Shown here one piece after another: positions 11,317-23,884 of a DNA stretch of 64,000 nt. The stretch's first letter is position 1; each line of letters starts with the position of its first letter. The notes under the pieces were generated by a model, which was not told the DNA's origin, made no database searches, and saw nothing but the letters and a program-made list of their open reading frames with translations. The position numbers and the translations under genes are program-made. This DNA is from Fasciola hepatica (Eukaryota; Platyhelminthes; Trematoda; Plagiorchiida; Fasciolidae), in NCBI GenBank assembly GCA_948099385.1, contig CANUEZ040000024.1, forward strand, positions 25,641,001 through 25,705,000, written 5' to 3'.

Positions 11317-12821
11317 CTAGAGTCACAGGACAAGAATTGCACAAAAAATGATTCACTAAGCCAAAACAATTAGGATATCTCTGGCAAAGGATAACAGCAA
11401 AAAAATCGAGAAAAACTTGTATTCAGCGCGATACGCTCGTAGGTACAATGAGATTTACGACTGACACGGCACACGGTCGAGTCATGAAAAACTGAAGAGC
11501 AATAACCGCGCATACAGTAGAAAACTGTATTGTAAAAGGAAAGAATTGAGATTTATATAAACATTTGTGGCACAACCTGATTTTCTACATTTCTGCCTAT
11601 GTGCTCTGGTTTAAAGAGATTTCAACACTATTCTTATGATTTATACCGACATATCTCACCGTAAGTTACAAATACGCTACTAGCTCTGCAGCTTGCCGAT
11701 TTTCTCAAACACCAACAGACTGCCGGATGGAAGACTTCAATTATGACCGGTGATCTGCTGAGTACCATATCTGATTAGTTTAAGTTGTAGATCTGATTGG
11801 ATCACATGATGATTCCTATTTCAGGGTTAATCTTCCTCATGACAGCAAAATTTATAAGAAACTGTGTATAGTCGTTCTGATCCTGTTGCGAATTGGCAGC
11901 AGCGCACATCGGATAAATTGTGCGTGTGCAGACTCGAGGCCCCGATGTTTGACATGAAACAATACTTTTGTGTTTAGGTCACCTAGTTGTTTCCCAACGA
12001 TTGGCATCACGTCAACATACGATCTAGGGTCTACTCATCCCCGTCGCAGTAGATCAGGTACTATTCATCTATTGTAACTTACGGCTCAGTAAAGTAACGA
12101 TTTTCTTCGAAGAACAAACTCCGATGAGGTAACAGATTAGCAATGGCCGTATTTAATTACCGTATCACATTTAGAAGTGTCACGCAGAAAACTTAATTTG
12201 TCTTTGAATACCGAGCATTCGAGTGAAATAAACAGTCCTGTGAATATTTAAAAATGATGTTTTGACAGATTAGGCAGTGATCATTGAAATGAACCAGAGA
12301 GAGGAAGGGTGGGAATTGTCTAAAAGAATTTTCTAGAGGATTTTCAGTTTTCCCCTCCCTTGTTCTCCGGCAAGGAAATAGGTAAAAGGATATTTGAATG
12401 GACAGGCAAAACTTCAGTTACGTGTAATAACAATAGCGTAAGGACACTGAGTAGTGAAGGTAAAACACAGTAAATTACGTTAATTCGGACCCATGTTACG
12501 TTTGTTCCAAGATCAATTTTTTCGCTGTTTCCCCCTGAGGTTATGATTAGATGATGCGTAAGCAGTGATCCATAACAGCGCGTAGACTGGCGAAAATATG
12601 CCGTAATGGACACAATAGGTTTTGCATGGCCGGAAGTTAAAACCACTTCATCTAGTGTTAGGAATAAAAATCTCCAGCCATAAGGAGAAATACATCTACG
12701 TAGCACCGGATTTTGAACAACTAAGATATAACTTAGCGAACTTCTGAAAAAATGCAAATTTCTTACGAGGAAAAGAAACTTTCGAAGGAAACAGCTGAAA
12801 GTACCACAGCGAAAGACTTAC
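11317..12821 (-). other. UBE2K intron of 1505 nt
   Basis: This intron lies between two UBE2K exons, with donor GTAAGT at 12821-12816 and acceptor CTCTAG ending at 11317. It splits a Trp codon (TG/G, phase 2). No other coding segment or clear transposable element was recognised in it. Confidence 0.85.
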
Positions 12822-12904
12822 CATTGGTCTTTGAGGATATCCAAGCATATGACACCAGTAGCACTGCTTATATTGGGATGCCATATTTTGGTGATGAATT
12901 TTAC
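12822..12904 (-). CDS. UBE2K: UBE2K, exon with HPN motif and active-site cysteine
   Basis: The exon is 83 nt on the minus strand, 27 codons plus two bases. It encodes the catalytic centre of the UBC fold: KIWHPNISS (the HPN motif that stabilises the oxyanion) and [11 protein letters not shown], whose Cys is the ubiquitin-thioester residue. It is flanked upstream by a 34-nt intron (acceptor GGTCAG) and downstream by donor GTAAGT. The acceptor could alternatively lie 7 nt upstream (TTCTAG), but only GGTCAG gives the expected PPK-V-K-F sequence. The plus-strand open frame across the same bases is an antisense shadow. Confidence 0.96.
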
Positions 12905-12938
12905 CTGACCACTAGAAATGACAAAATAAGCGGCTCAC
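12905..12938 (-). other. 34-nt UBE2K micro-intron
   Basis: The minus strand begins GTGAGC and ends GGTCAG. It lies between a codon for Lys (PPK) and one for Val (VKF), in phase 0. Reading through it gives an in-frame TAG, so it must be spliced. Introns of 30-40 nt are characteristic of several flatworm genes. Confidence 0.93.
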
Positions 12939-13091
12939 CTTTGGAGGAAAAAAAGGATAGTTTGCCGGAATGATTATTTCCAATTGAAACTTGGCCCCGT
13001 CATACGGTGTATCAGGAGGACCTTTGATTAAACCACGCAGATTCATCAAATCATCTCCATTTGGTTTTATTTGCAATTGATTCTGTATCAT
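12939..13091 (-). CDS. UBE2K: UBE2K, exon for UBC beta-sheet region
   Basis: The exon is 153 nt (51 codons, phase 0 at both ends) on the minus strand. It encodes LRGLIKGPPDTPYDG and FQLEIIIPANYPFFPPK. These are the conserved E2 beta-strands and the YPFxPPK block that precedes the catalytic exon. The acceptor is TTTTAG just above 13091 and the donor is GTGAGC. The first codon of the exon is ATG, but the family has about 20-25 residues before this point (helix 1), so an upstream exon is expected. None was found between 13092 and the LINE at 14.5 kb. Confidence 0.94.
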
Positions 13092-14479
13092 CTAAAATTT
13101 GGACAACAAATATTCTGCATAAACATGCTTTATTTGCTGAATTTGACATATCACTAATCTCTGGAAGGCCAAGCAGAGGAAAATCACATCGGCATTCTTT
13201 GATAGTACAAGGGGGTCCTGTGGTTACCAAAATGATCCCATCCACTACACCGGTGCCTGAACACTAAACAGAACATAATAAATGAGTGGGCTGGAAACAG
13301 ATGCAATACGCCGAATTTTCTCCAGTTCTTCGACGAAACAAGTGTTGTTTGATAGGATGTGCAAATCGGGGTTTGTATTGCGCGAGGAGAGCAAAATCAT
13401 CACACCGGGCTCTATTTGTAGTTACTGTCTCACTAAACATTCTTTAGTAGATTTAAGTTGGCAATGCTAGAATAACTAAGCTCGGCCGTAGAGATAAGAC
13501 GTCCCAAAACCGATGGTGGCCTAGTGTTATGAACCTTTATCACCTCTGTGAAATACCAGTGTCGCCACCACGCGGCTCGTTATTAAGCCTGGCTACTTGG
13601 AACTCTATATGGTTCTCCACTCTAGGCTTTGGGGTTGGTTAGTGCTGATAGCTCCATAGGTACAGTGTTTCTTTGAACTGCACTCATGTATGCATAGATT
13701 AGAAAAATAAGGCACCACCCAACAGTCAGTTTAGTTCATACTATAGTAGTCCATTTGCATATTTTTTCGACGGCCCGAGTTCATCGACCGTATATGTACC
13801 ACTTACTTTCAAATATATCATCTTGTGACCCTAGCCTTACCGTTCTTTAGGTTGGCTGTGACTAAGCCACAGTTGTGATTCCCTAGCGGATTTTCCAACA
13901 AAACGCATCTATTCCCATACCTGAAGCGACAAATGAGGTTAGTGCGACACACAAGGAGAGCACGAAAACGAGTGAGAACACCGGGTATACATACCTAATG
14001 ATCGGAAACAACCCCAAAATCGGTAATCAGCTTCTGGGAAATTCTGTCTAACCGTATCTACACTGCTGATTTTCATATATATGCCAGTTCAATGAGCAGG
14101 CTGTTGGCAGCCATACTGGTGTTCGATGAATGTAAGTGTAGGATCCTGTTGATTCACTTACTGAGCCTTGTGCTCATGGAGTTTTCTCGCCTGTTTTTGC
14201 ATACCGAACACAAGCAACCCCCGCGGAAGTACGCTGATCTATGTATGTCACATCAGCCACTTCAGTTCAGACAACCATTACCTATGCACTGGGTGCAGTG
14301 GTTGTGGTTGCTATCTACTAGCGGCAACCTCAAAAAGAAATAATAAAAAAGAACAACAGTAGAAAAGGAGTAGTGGTGGAACTACAAATGTTGGTATCAA
14401 GTCGATAAAGAAAGACTTGAATACAAGAGCATCACTGATCGCGGCACCGTGTCACATCCTCCAATGTATCCAACCATAT
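13092..14479. other. UBE2K upstream intron region with a SINE remnant
   Basis: No first exon of UBE2K and no other gene could be identified. The region contains the decayed SINE at 13515-13715. The plus frame 13282-13470 and the frames near 14092-14362 have no family signal. Confidence 0.4.
13515..13715 (+). repeat. tRNA-derived SINE, decayed copy
   Basis: It keeps the body landmarks in order (gccaccac, ctatatggttctccactc, aactgcactcatg) and an A-rich end. The A and B boxes are no longer recognisable. Same family as 43039-43307. Confidence 0.65.
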
Positions 14480-17400
14480 AGTGCGAAGGTCTCTCCGGCC
14501 TCACTTAGGATGTCTAACACGCCCAACACGGCTAGACTTTTTATACCTGTCTTTCATGTCACAGACTGGTAATCCTTACTCACCTCCCAACCCTTACCTA
14601 CCTCAACGAACATTACGCGCCGATAAATCCTGTCAGGTGACTTGCGCAACAAATGTCCCAACCATCATAGCCTGGTGAGCTTGAGTGCTTCATCTAATGA
14701 TTTGGCTCGTGAACATAAGGCTTTCCGCCGAACTGAACATTGGTTATACGGTGTTCCCACCAAACTTGAGTAATGCTTTGAAGATATAGGTGTTCAAACA
14801 CCAACAATCTTCGTATATCCTCCACCCTCAGTGGCCAAGTTTTTGTCCCATAAGGAAGCGCTGGCCTGACCGCTACAGCGCACACTCGACCCTTAATAGA
14901 TCGACGGATGTCACGTCGAGGCCACAGATGACTCAGGTTGGTAAAAGCCACACGACCCTTCAGTATACTCAAAGACACCACATCTGGTATCCGACCTCCG
15001 GGTGAAATGCAGCTGCCCAAATAATAGAATTTGTTTATCTGTTCTATAGTTTTACCAGACACTGAGACGTTTGGCGTTGGACCAACCCAGTCCTGCTACA
15101 GCATCTTGCACTTTGGAGATGAAAAACACATACCGAACACTGCTACGCAGTTACTCAAGCTGTTCATAAAAGCTTGCAACCTACCTGGATCTTCACTGAG
15201 AAGAACAATGTCGTCAGCATAATCAAGGTTTAACACTTTTCCGTCTGAGAAAAGCTCAATACCGCAATCCTCGCCGGACAAAAGTGCGGTCTCTAGGACC
15301 ATATCAATCACAAAGTTAATGACAAAAGGAAAAAAGTTAAAACTCTGACGCAGACCATTTTTGTGGTACACTCGATTGATAGAGCACCGTAAACCCGAAC
15401 TCAGCTTTGGCTGTTCATGTAAAGGGAATTTATGATAGGAATAAATTTCCCAGTTACACCCTTCAACAAGAGGCAACACTAGATAACTGTGCGGTCGACT
15501 GAGTCGAATGCCGCTTCAAGATCAAGAAAAACGGAGATAGTGAGGCTAGGGAAGGCGCGCTTGTTCTAAAGGTTTTTGAAAAGTGACCATGTCTAAACAG
15601 CTTGATCCTCGAGCCAGTACTGTTCACGAGCTTTAGATAAGCGGCGGAGAATAATATCACCAAGCAGTTTAGATGCGATGCTAACCCAGCTTGTGGTTTT
15701 CACAGGAGAACCTGTTACCTTTCTTATACATCGATTCGACCATCGACTCACACCAACTCTTTGGAACCTGTTCCCTCTCCCATACGAAATGGAGGAGTTT
15801 TGTCAACTCCAGTAACAGGGCTGAGCCACCATCTTGGAGAACTGACGGAGACAACCAATCCGGTCCAGCAGCCTTATGTCGTTTAAGGTAGCCTATCTCA
15901 CAAAGAACCTTTACTTCTGATGGAAGATTGGTATCTACAGCCACAGCTATAACCATCGTACTAGTTAGCAAATCTGTCGTGGATAAAGGCCAGTTAAATT
16001 GTTCCTCGAAATGCTACACCCAACGAACTGGACGACGCTCCTGAGTCTGAATCAGTGAGCCGTTCACCTCTTTGATCAGTTCGCTAACGCCTGGCCTTCG
16101 TGGACTGGTGTTTTTGATTACGCGGAAAAGGTTGAGGCTGTTGCCAATCGCCGCAGCTTTTTCCATCTCTCTACACTTCGCAATCCGCCACTGCTCACGG
16201 TCGTTTCTCAGGCTACGAATCAGTTGGCGTTTAGGGCGTCTCCGTGCCTCATCATATCTCGAATCCGGGGGAATCGATCTGCGAATATCTAACAGCACAA
16301 CTGAGGATGCAGATATGCATCGTTTCTGTGTGTGTGTGTGTGTGTGTCTGGTTCCTGAACCTTGGACAGTATTAGCAGCCACAAACAAAGCTTATTGGAT
16401 ATCTGTCCATTGCTGTTCTGGATCCTGGGCATTTGACTGCATCGATAACTCGGTGGATAATTCTGCTTGGGAGGCAGATCGATGGTTATGTCCAGTAGCA
16501 GTCAAGGGCAACGGTTAGCTTTTGTGTTGTTTCGGCCACCGATGAGAGGTAGCCCGAAACGCGCACGGACAAGAGCGTGATCAGTATCCACAGACGTTGA
16601 TCAAAATGATCGACAGTCTCCAATTGATCCGCGCCAGCAGTAACCGATAACAATGTGGTCGATCTGAGTCCAACACTGAGGACGCCACATTAATCGGTGC
16701 CGCATTTTGTGCGAGAAATTTGTACTCCCTAGAAATAGTCTATGGTCGGAACATAGTTGGATGAGTCGGTCACCGATATCTGTTCGTTCGGCTAGACGCC
16801 AAATCGGCCACCTATGTACTTCTCCATTTCGTCTAGGCTTCCAACTTGAGTATTGAAATCATCAGAAACAACCATTATATCAGCAGAGCACACGCTATGG
16901 AGCAATGAGACAACATTTTGTAGACTACTTTAGCCTCAGGAGAGTTACAGTTAGTTGGAGCGCAAACAGACACGACAACCAGGCATCGATACTTTAGTCT
17001 ATTGCTGTTGACATGCATAGAACCATTCAGGCGAACCGCACACAGATGACTGCTGACTGGGATCCAGTTAAGCAGTGCATGCTCAGCTTTCATGCCCAGA
17101 GCGATGCCAACGCCAGTCTGACTAAAAGCATGAGACACAAAATCACCCAATACGCGAAAAGCGAGACGAGAATACGAGTTTTTATCTGGGGAGCGGAGTG
17201 TGACCACTGAAATGGGGTCTTGAATGTGTATTTCTGAGACACAACACACTTCCATTTGAAAGGTTTCAAGAGATCTAGCTAGGACAGCCTGTTGCTCCGT
17301 TTGGCAAGGTATGAGCACCCTGGAAGTAGCTAAGTGAAGAGAATGCTTAGGTCAGAAAATCGATTCTTTATATTTCCCTGTCTTAGGTCACTGCGTCTGC

Positions 17401-17786
17401 GGGGAGCTACAGCTTCACGGTCACAACTAAGTGTGGCTTCTCGTATCCATTCGCAATGAGGATGTAAAGGATGCAGAACAGCAGACAGAAGGAATGTTCA
17501 ACGAGGGACCGCTCGAAATTTCTGGCCGCATCATACTTCGCGGCTGCCCACAAAATCGATCAGGGTATTTCTCGTGTTTATTCGCTGGATTGTCCTCTAC
17601 AGGAGCACAGAAGTTAGAACCATATACTGCCCAACAACGTGTCCAGAGTTTGGGCTTCGTCTCGCCTCTACCCATTGATCTGTCAGGCATCATCGCATCT
17701 CCGGATTGAGGAAGCCATTCTGCATAGGTCTTTGGGTCATGGAAGCACGCAAGCCATCACACCACGTCAATGTGGGGTCTCGTCGT
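14480..17786 (-). mobile_element. RTE-like LINE C, near full length but decayed
   Basis: Read on the minus strand, the element starts near 17786 with the same 5' UTR start as the A family. The endonuclease follows at 17318-16680 (SEIHIQD block, GVGIAL), then the linker (16388-16020, LRNDREQWR and VRWV), then RT. RT parts are HKAAGPDWLSPSVLQDG at 15971-15681 and the catalytic NLDYADDIVLL box near 15220. The post-RT segments YLGSCISPGG and GRVCAVAVRPALPYG lie at 15062-14694, with a C-terminal remnant down to 14480. Several stops and frameshifts break it. The 5' 1.1 kb is also present at 2672-3780. LINE proteins of this type nick target DNA and prime reverse transcription there; this copy cannot. 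Confidence 0.88.
16329..16349. repeat. (GT)n microsatellite inside element C
   Basis: A short GT-dinucleotide run interrupts the region between endonuclease and RT of element C. Confidence 0.9.
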
Positions 17787-19248
17787 AATGCAGATGACAG
17801 CCCTAGCCATTCGACAGTGGGTACACTACTGGAGCTTCGAATGTCTAATACTACCGCTGATTACTACAGCAGTAGTGAGATTTTTGACTTTTTCTGAATT
17901 CTCGCGAGAAAAATTGAGTTGCTTTGTCCACTTGAAAAAACGGTGAACGGCATCGGAATTTTTAAGTTATACATTCAAATATGCTATTTCTAACTACGAA
18001 GTGATCCGATAAAGCTACCTACGAAAATTGAGTGGACCGTTAGCGTTGTGTAAACCAGTGCCTCGTATATTGAACTCATGGTTATCGGGACTCCTCTAGA
18101 TTAATCAACAGTACAAGACGCCAGTGAGCATCAATGGAGAGAAACCACTGACACTGCACTCAAACGGAAATCGTTCTACTGAATGCGGTTGATTACTTTG
18201 GTGTCACGCCCTTCAAGTTCCCTGAAGGAAATTTCATATAGATCATTTTAGTCAAGATCACTGGTAGTGCTCCAAAAACTTGTTGATATTGCATCCACCA
18301 TTCTTGAGTCGCAACCTATAGTGTAAGACTAACCCTCTAACAGCGTTCATTGCGCTCGACGAGGGCTGACAAATTCATCTGTTGACTCCAATCCATACCC
18401 AAAAGTTTAGGGCTGGGATTAGAAACAGTAGAATCCCGGGAAGCAGTTATTCGGGGTGGTATCACCGGTGAGTTGGCCCACAAATGCCACAACTCACTTC
18501 CAGTGCCTTTATTGTGCTTCTACTTCTCGCTGTCGAACTGCAAGTCACCATCTGAAGATCACATATGGGTCATCCTCACCGTGACATTCGAAAAGTCGCA
18601 TTACTTATAGTCAGTGACTTCTTTCAGTGAAACAAGTGTACTAGAATTGGCCAACTGAAAATCGTGATTATGTGTACCACATAAACTCGGACCACGTATG
18701 TGAGATTGAATTATTTACGTCACCACTGTGCCAGTCTTCGTGAAATCAAATTTGATGGTAAAGCTTATTCCAATACGCTTTATTTCACCGAGATCCAAAA
18801 GATATCTGTTTGTATAAACTGAAATCAGTCTACTTCCACAGATGCAAACCACTGTGAACCACACTTCCATCCAACTGGTAGGTGATTGCCGTTGCATTGA
18901 TTCATGTTCTTGGTGCACAACACAGCTATTAGTGTGTTGCAAATCATAGCTGGATATTAGATGTAGGATTATCAAGCGTCCATTCGAAGTACCTCACCGG
19001 CTATCATTTCGAACGCCAACTGATCTCTGGAGTCTTATAGCATATAAACGACTGTTAACCAGTATCCAGTTCAAAAGGGCAGCTTCAGCCTTGTCAGTCA
19101 AGATTATTCCTACACCACATTGACCTGCAGCTCTAGCTGCTTCGCCTCCTGAAGTGTGCAGGTGATACCTTGATGAGATACCAGGAGCAGTTAGTTGAAT
19201 CACACTGCTCGAATCCCGGATACGCGTTTCGCTTACGCAGCAGGCATC
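16678..19248. repeat. 2571-bp direct repeat, copy 2
   Basis: The partner of 2672-5242 at a constant offset of 14006. Here the left end runs on without a break into the rest of RTE-like element C, so this locus looks ancestral for that side. The right end stops at 19248 inside the A-family endonuclease fragment (19001-19248), while copy 1 continues to the family 5' end at 5957. Confidence 0.95.
19001..19248 (-). pseudogene. RTE-like A-family endonuclease fragment
   Basis: The minus frame encodes CCVSETRIRD, YHLHTSGGEAARA and GVGIIL, matching the A-family endonuclease. Only about 250 bp remain. The left edge matches that of the 4995-5957 fragment; the right edge is the end of the large duplication. 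Confidence 0.85.
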
Positions 19249-19479
19249 CGTTGTCATGCCATCCTCCAACTTATAATGTCACACTTTACCTGGAGAGGGA
19301 AGACGTCATATACTGATCCATATTAGGTTTTTTAAGGTCGTTGTATGCTTCCCATCCCAGCCACTATACCCTTGTTTTTGAGATGAATAAGGCCTAGAAC
19401 AAGGCATCAGGTTATTGATTCAACGCGACCTTTTAAGTGACTGCTAATTTCTAGAGATCCACATCGACCAAAGTAGTTT

Positions 19480-19880
19480 TCAACCGTACTGATAGGTGCA
19501 TAAACTGCAATTACCGACAGGTTCTGGAGAGAGCCCCTGAAGCTCGTCAGGAATCGGTTCACAAGGAATCAGAGTGCAGTTGGCTTTTTGCTCGGGGCAA
19601 ATGCGACAACATAGGGTTCGACACTGTCCGCGGATCCGTTGTGACAGAGCCAATAAACTGTATTCACTCCTGGTACCGTAACACACCGAGTACCGGAGCT
19701 AGGTGGCCGAACTTCAGAGGGGCAACAAATATCTACGTGATAATTTTGTAGCGTTTGCATTGTAATATTTTGGCAACCCACGTCTAGCGGCAGCTCGTAT
19801 TCCAAAAGGCTGTTTTTATAGTAGAGAATTACAGCTTGTTGTCTTGTCACTTCGAACCCGGGGGCACGAAATGCGCCGCT
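19480..19880 (-). pseudogene. RTE-like endonuclease N-terminal fragment (different subfamily)
   Basis: The minus frame has MQTLQNYHVDICCPSEVR, GTRCVTVPGV and VAFAPSKK. These correspond to the SExR catalytic-Glu block and the following strands of an APE-type endonuclease. It differs from the A and C families and may belong with the RT remnant at 28.2-29.5 kb. It is frameshifted near 19600. Confidence 0.7.
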
Positions 19881-20337
19881 TGCAAGGAAGACCGCTGTAT
19901 GATGAGAACGCTTAATTTCAAAACAATCCACTAGAGGTTTTGGAAACAATGGTGCGATGCGGTGTCCAAAGCACCGTTAATTCGAACTATTAGTGTCTTC
20001 AAATACGTATCCTGAGTCATACTAACCCGTGGAATCTACCATTGATCTTGAATTAAAGGAAAGAAAATTAGCAAAGCTGTCTACACGAAGGACGATCAAT
20101 TTTTTGGGCGTATAGTAGTTCGCGGCTATCCACGCCGAACTGCACCCGCCGTTACCCACTTTTTCGCTTTTACACGGCTATCTCTTGTCGAAGGATGAGT
20201 CGGCTCCCTGAATATTTCGAAAATTATTCCTGGATATTTTCGGGAATATAGTACCAGAGGGTCCCAGAGGCGTTAGAGACTGATGTACTACTCGATTACC
20301 CAGTCTGGAGTGGGAAGTAAGTTGAGGGTATCCCATC

Positions 20338-20470
20338 CAGTCTTCATCATCATCATCAACATCGTACAGCGTTAAACAGCACGGCAAGCACCACTGACCA
20401 CTGCCTTTCTCACCATGTTGCACGTGGAATTAGAAAGTATGAATATACAAGATGGACAGGGATTGGACCT
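20338..20470 (-). mobile_element. A-family 3' tail (A8), split from 24302-24774 by insertion of A1
   Basis: The minus strand carries the family 3' UTR (CATGGTGAGAAAGGCAGTGG and TGTTTAACGCTGTACGATG) ending in a short (GAT)n tail at 20340-20357. Its 5' edge at 20470 is exactly where the fragment starting at 24302 resumes, so both belonged to one element into which A1 inserted. Confidence 0.85.
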
Positions 20471-20905
20471 ACGACGAGACTGCACCTTGACGTGGTGTGA
20501 TGGCTTGCGCGCCTCTATGACCCAAAGAGCTATACAGGATGGCTTCCTTAAGCCGGAGATGCAATCATACCTGACAGGTCAATGGGTAGAGGTCAGACGA
20601 AGTCCAGTCTCCTGGTCCTCCAGGTTGGGGGTTGATTTGAGCTAGCAACTCAGTCGGAAAAACCAGTGGAAGAATAATTGATCCAAACGAATGGGCTTCC
20701 ACTAAGCCATCCCGCTGCCTTGTGGATAGGTTCTTGTCAGAACTAAAGGCTTTGGATGAGGACCCTAATCGTTCTCCTGCTTTGTGGCTGGACACCCTAG
20801 CAGTGCCCATCCAACATCTCCCATGAACTGCACGAATGCAAATAATTCCATACTGCATCGGTCGTCACGTAGGCTAATCAGGACCGCGCTGCCCATTGCA
20901 TCGAG

Positions 20906-22429
20906 GTGGGTAGTGATAAGTGTGCTACTGCTCAGAGTTCCCTCTCTGTTATTCAACCTTTGTCTTCTGTCCCTAACCATCCCTCTTTGCCCCATCTATC
21001 CACCCATAACGCTCCCACTGATAATACGGTCAATACTCGCAACGATTCACTGTCAAATAGTACCGGGAATAATCCTCTGTCTGGTAACTCACATTTTCTC
21101 AAGCCTCGTCAGCCTCTGAATCTCGGCTCCTTCAACGTGCGTACACTCATGCAGGCCGGTCAGAAGGCGTGCCTAGCCCTCACAATAAATTCTCTGAAGA
21201 TTGATGTCTGCTGCTTAAGCGAAACGCGTATCCAGGATTCGAGCAGTGTAATTCAGCTAACTGCTCCTGGTATCTCATCGAGGTATATTCTGCGCACCTC
21301 AGGAGACGAAGCAGCTAGAGCTGTGGGTCAACGTGGTGTAGGAATTGTCTTGACTGACAAGGCTGAGGCTGCCCTATTAGACTGGATTCCTGTTAACAGT
21401 CGTTTATGTGCTGTGAGACTCCAAAGGTCAGTTGGCGTTCGAAAGGATAGTTGTGTTAAATGCAATTTGTTTCTGATCTCGGCGTACGCCCCAGCGGACT
21501 GCAGCTCAGACTTGCAGAAAGATGAGTTCTATGATGCCCTCGCCACTCTCGTTCGCAGCAGTAAAGGTTCTGACATTGTAGTGCTAGCTGGTGACTTCAA
21601 TGCACAAGTTGGCAAACTCAGTGTGTCAGAAGCCTGTTTAGGTGGGCGTTGTGCTTTACCCGCTGAGCGCACAGATAACGGGGATAGGCTTCTCCAGTTT
21701 TGTGCAGACAATCGATTGTTCTTGTCTAGCACAAATTTCCGACACAGCTCGCGTCGCACAACGACATGGCGCTCTAACTCTACAGGTGCTTTGAGTCAAA
21801 TTGATCATATTGCTATAAGCTACAGGTGGCGCAGTTCTGTTCAGAACTGTAGATCTCACTGGTCCACGTACGTAGAGTCTGACCATGCATTAGTTTTAAT
21901 GCGATTATCTCTCCAGCTCCATGGTCATCGTCGCAAACCGCAAACCCGACTAGCCGTGCAACGTTTGTGTAATCCAGAAGTCCGCACCCGGTATGAGCAG
22001 AAGTTAGCACATGAGCTAGGATCTACGACGAACAGTAATGTAGATGAACATTGGTCTCATATCAAACAGGCGATGCACGTTGCAGCAGGTTTCGCCTGTG
22101 GTCCTGGATCCGTTGTGCATCAAAGATACTGGATCTCGCAAGAGTCGCTGAGTATAATGGAGCAAAAGCGTCAGCTTTCGAACCGAAAGGAGATGAATAA
22201 GATGCGGAGAAAGCTGCAAAGACAAGTTACGAAAAGACTTAAGAATGATCGCGAAAATTGGTGGGTCAATGTAGCCGAAGAAATGGAAATAGCAGCTGCT
22301 TCAGGTAACAGTCAAAGACTGTTCAAACTTATTCGTGACACCGGTGGACCGCGAACTCAGGTCAGTGAAACGATTTGGGATAGAAATGGAGAACCCATCC
22401 ATAGCGAACAGCAAAGGCTTGACCGGTAG
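20906..22429 (+). pseudogene. A1 endonuclease region
   Basis: APE-type endonuclease blocks are complete: LGSFNVRTL (Asn), CCLSETRIQD (Glu), LISAYAPAD, VLAGDFNAQVG (Asp and Asn), TTWRSNS, QIDHI (Asp) and SDHALV (Asp-His). A basic linker follows (NRKEMNKMRRKLQRQVTKR and NDRENWWVN). The frame ends at a TAG in place of the Trp of the RWAEYF motif. The true N-terminus (MNC near 20822) is in another frame because of the 4-bp deletion. The enzyme would nick target DNA for target-primed reverse transcription. Confidence 0.9.
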
Positions 22430-23884
22430 GCCGAGTACTTCAAGAAACACTTTAGCTGGCCGCACGTTAGTGTAGTTACTCCCGTGTCAACAACTGCGAC
22501 TCCTTGGGTGGTATCACTTGAGCCCCTATCGGAAGTAGAAGTAGGGTCATGTATTCGATTACTAAGGCGGGGGAAAGCGGCACGTCCCGACGAACTTCCT
22601 CCAGTTCTTTTCAAAATGGGTGATGAGGCGTTGATAAAATCACTTACCACCTTGATCCGTGACATTTGGAACCAGGAGCGTACTCCGTTAATATGGAGCG
22701 AGTCATTGATTGTTCTCATCTTCAAGAAGGGAATACGCAATGATTGTAGTAATCATCGTGAGATTAGCTTAATTCCGATAGTCACCAAAGTATTAGCTCC
22801 GATTTTGCTGCATCGTCTTACACCTGCTTGCGATATGAATGCCCGCGAACAGCAGGCTGGATTCCGCCCAGTTCGAGGATGCACCGACCAGATTTTTACT
22901 CTTCGCCGACTACTTGAAACGCGTCACACGCACCGCCGACCAACAATAATGCTTTTCTTAGACCTGAAAGGCGCCTTCGATTCAGTGGATTGAACATCGC
23001 TTTTCAGTGTTCTTCATCGAAAAGGTGTGCCCCAGAAGTTTGTGAACCTAATGAGATCATTGTATTCTCATACTTCTGGCCGCGTAAGGGTTTACGGTGA
23101 ACTATCCGGTCGGTTCGAAACGACCAGTGGTGTTCGACAGGGATGCCCTTTGTCTCCATTCCTTTTCAACTTCGTCATGGACGAAATAATGGAGAGTGCG
23201 CTGCAAAATCTTCAGGATGTAGGTGTCGAACTAGGAAATAGTGAAAACCTATGTGACCTAGATTACGCGGACGATGTTGTCTGCTTGTTCGAATGCACGG
23301 AACATGCTCAGCGTGCACTAGATAATCTCGCAAGAGCTGTAGCTCCATTCGGCATGCGCTTTGCACCTTCAAAGTGCAAGGTGATGTTACAAGACTGGAC
23401 GTCAACAATTCCGAGCTTGATGCTCGATGGGGAGGTGCTGTCAGTTGTCGACCACTTCACCTACCTCGGTAGCTGCGTGACGACGGATGGGAGCACAGTA
23501 GTAGAGATGAGTACGCGGATATCCAAGGCGTACGCTGGACTGAAGCACTTGTGGCGCCGACCTGATATTCCACTGAAGTTGAAAGGCCGTGTATACTGTG
23601 CTGCAGTGCGTTCAGTTTTGTTGTATGGTTGCGAAACTTGGAGTCTGCGTGCTGAAGATATTCGTCGTCTCGAGGTTTTCGACCATCGATGTTCGCGTAG
23701 TATCGCTAGGATTGGGTGGAATAGCCGAGTAAGCAACGATGAGGTCAGAAAGCGAGTATTGGACATTAATTCAGAGAACGTTCTGTCACAGCGTATCCAG
23801 CTTAGTAGACTTTGTTGGTTGGGACACGTGTTACGTATGTCAAACACATCTACCATACCGTATCCTATTCTCAGTTCCTCGTAG
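22430..23884 (+). pseudogene. A1 reverse transcriptase region
   Basis: The sequence continues in frame after the TAG. RT blocks are IRLLRRGKAARPDELPP, LIVLIFKKG, REQQAGFRPVRGCTDQI, FLDLKGAFDSVD followed by a TGA stop, then SGVRQGCPLSPFLFNFV, the catalytic LDYADDVVCL near 23260, and YLGSCVTTDG. The post-RT segments VYCAAVRSVLLYGCETW and [11 protein letters not shown] follow. The catalytic box is intact, so the only obstacles in this part are the stop codons and the C-terminal frame break. Confidence 0.9.

Noticed and set aside
12752..12973. Plus-strand open frame of 73 codons with plausible composition
   Set aside because: It is the antisense of two UBE2K exons and the micro-intron; the minus strand gives the conserved E2 sequence.
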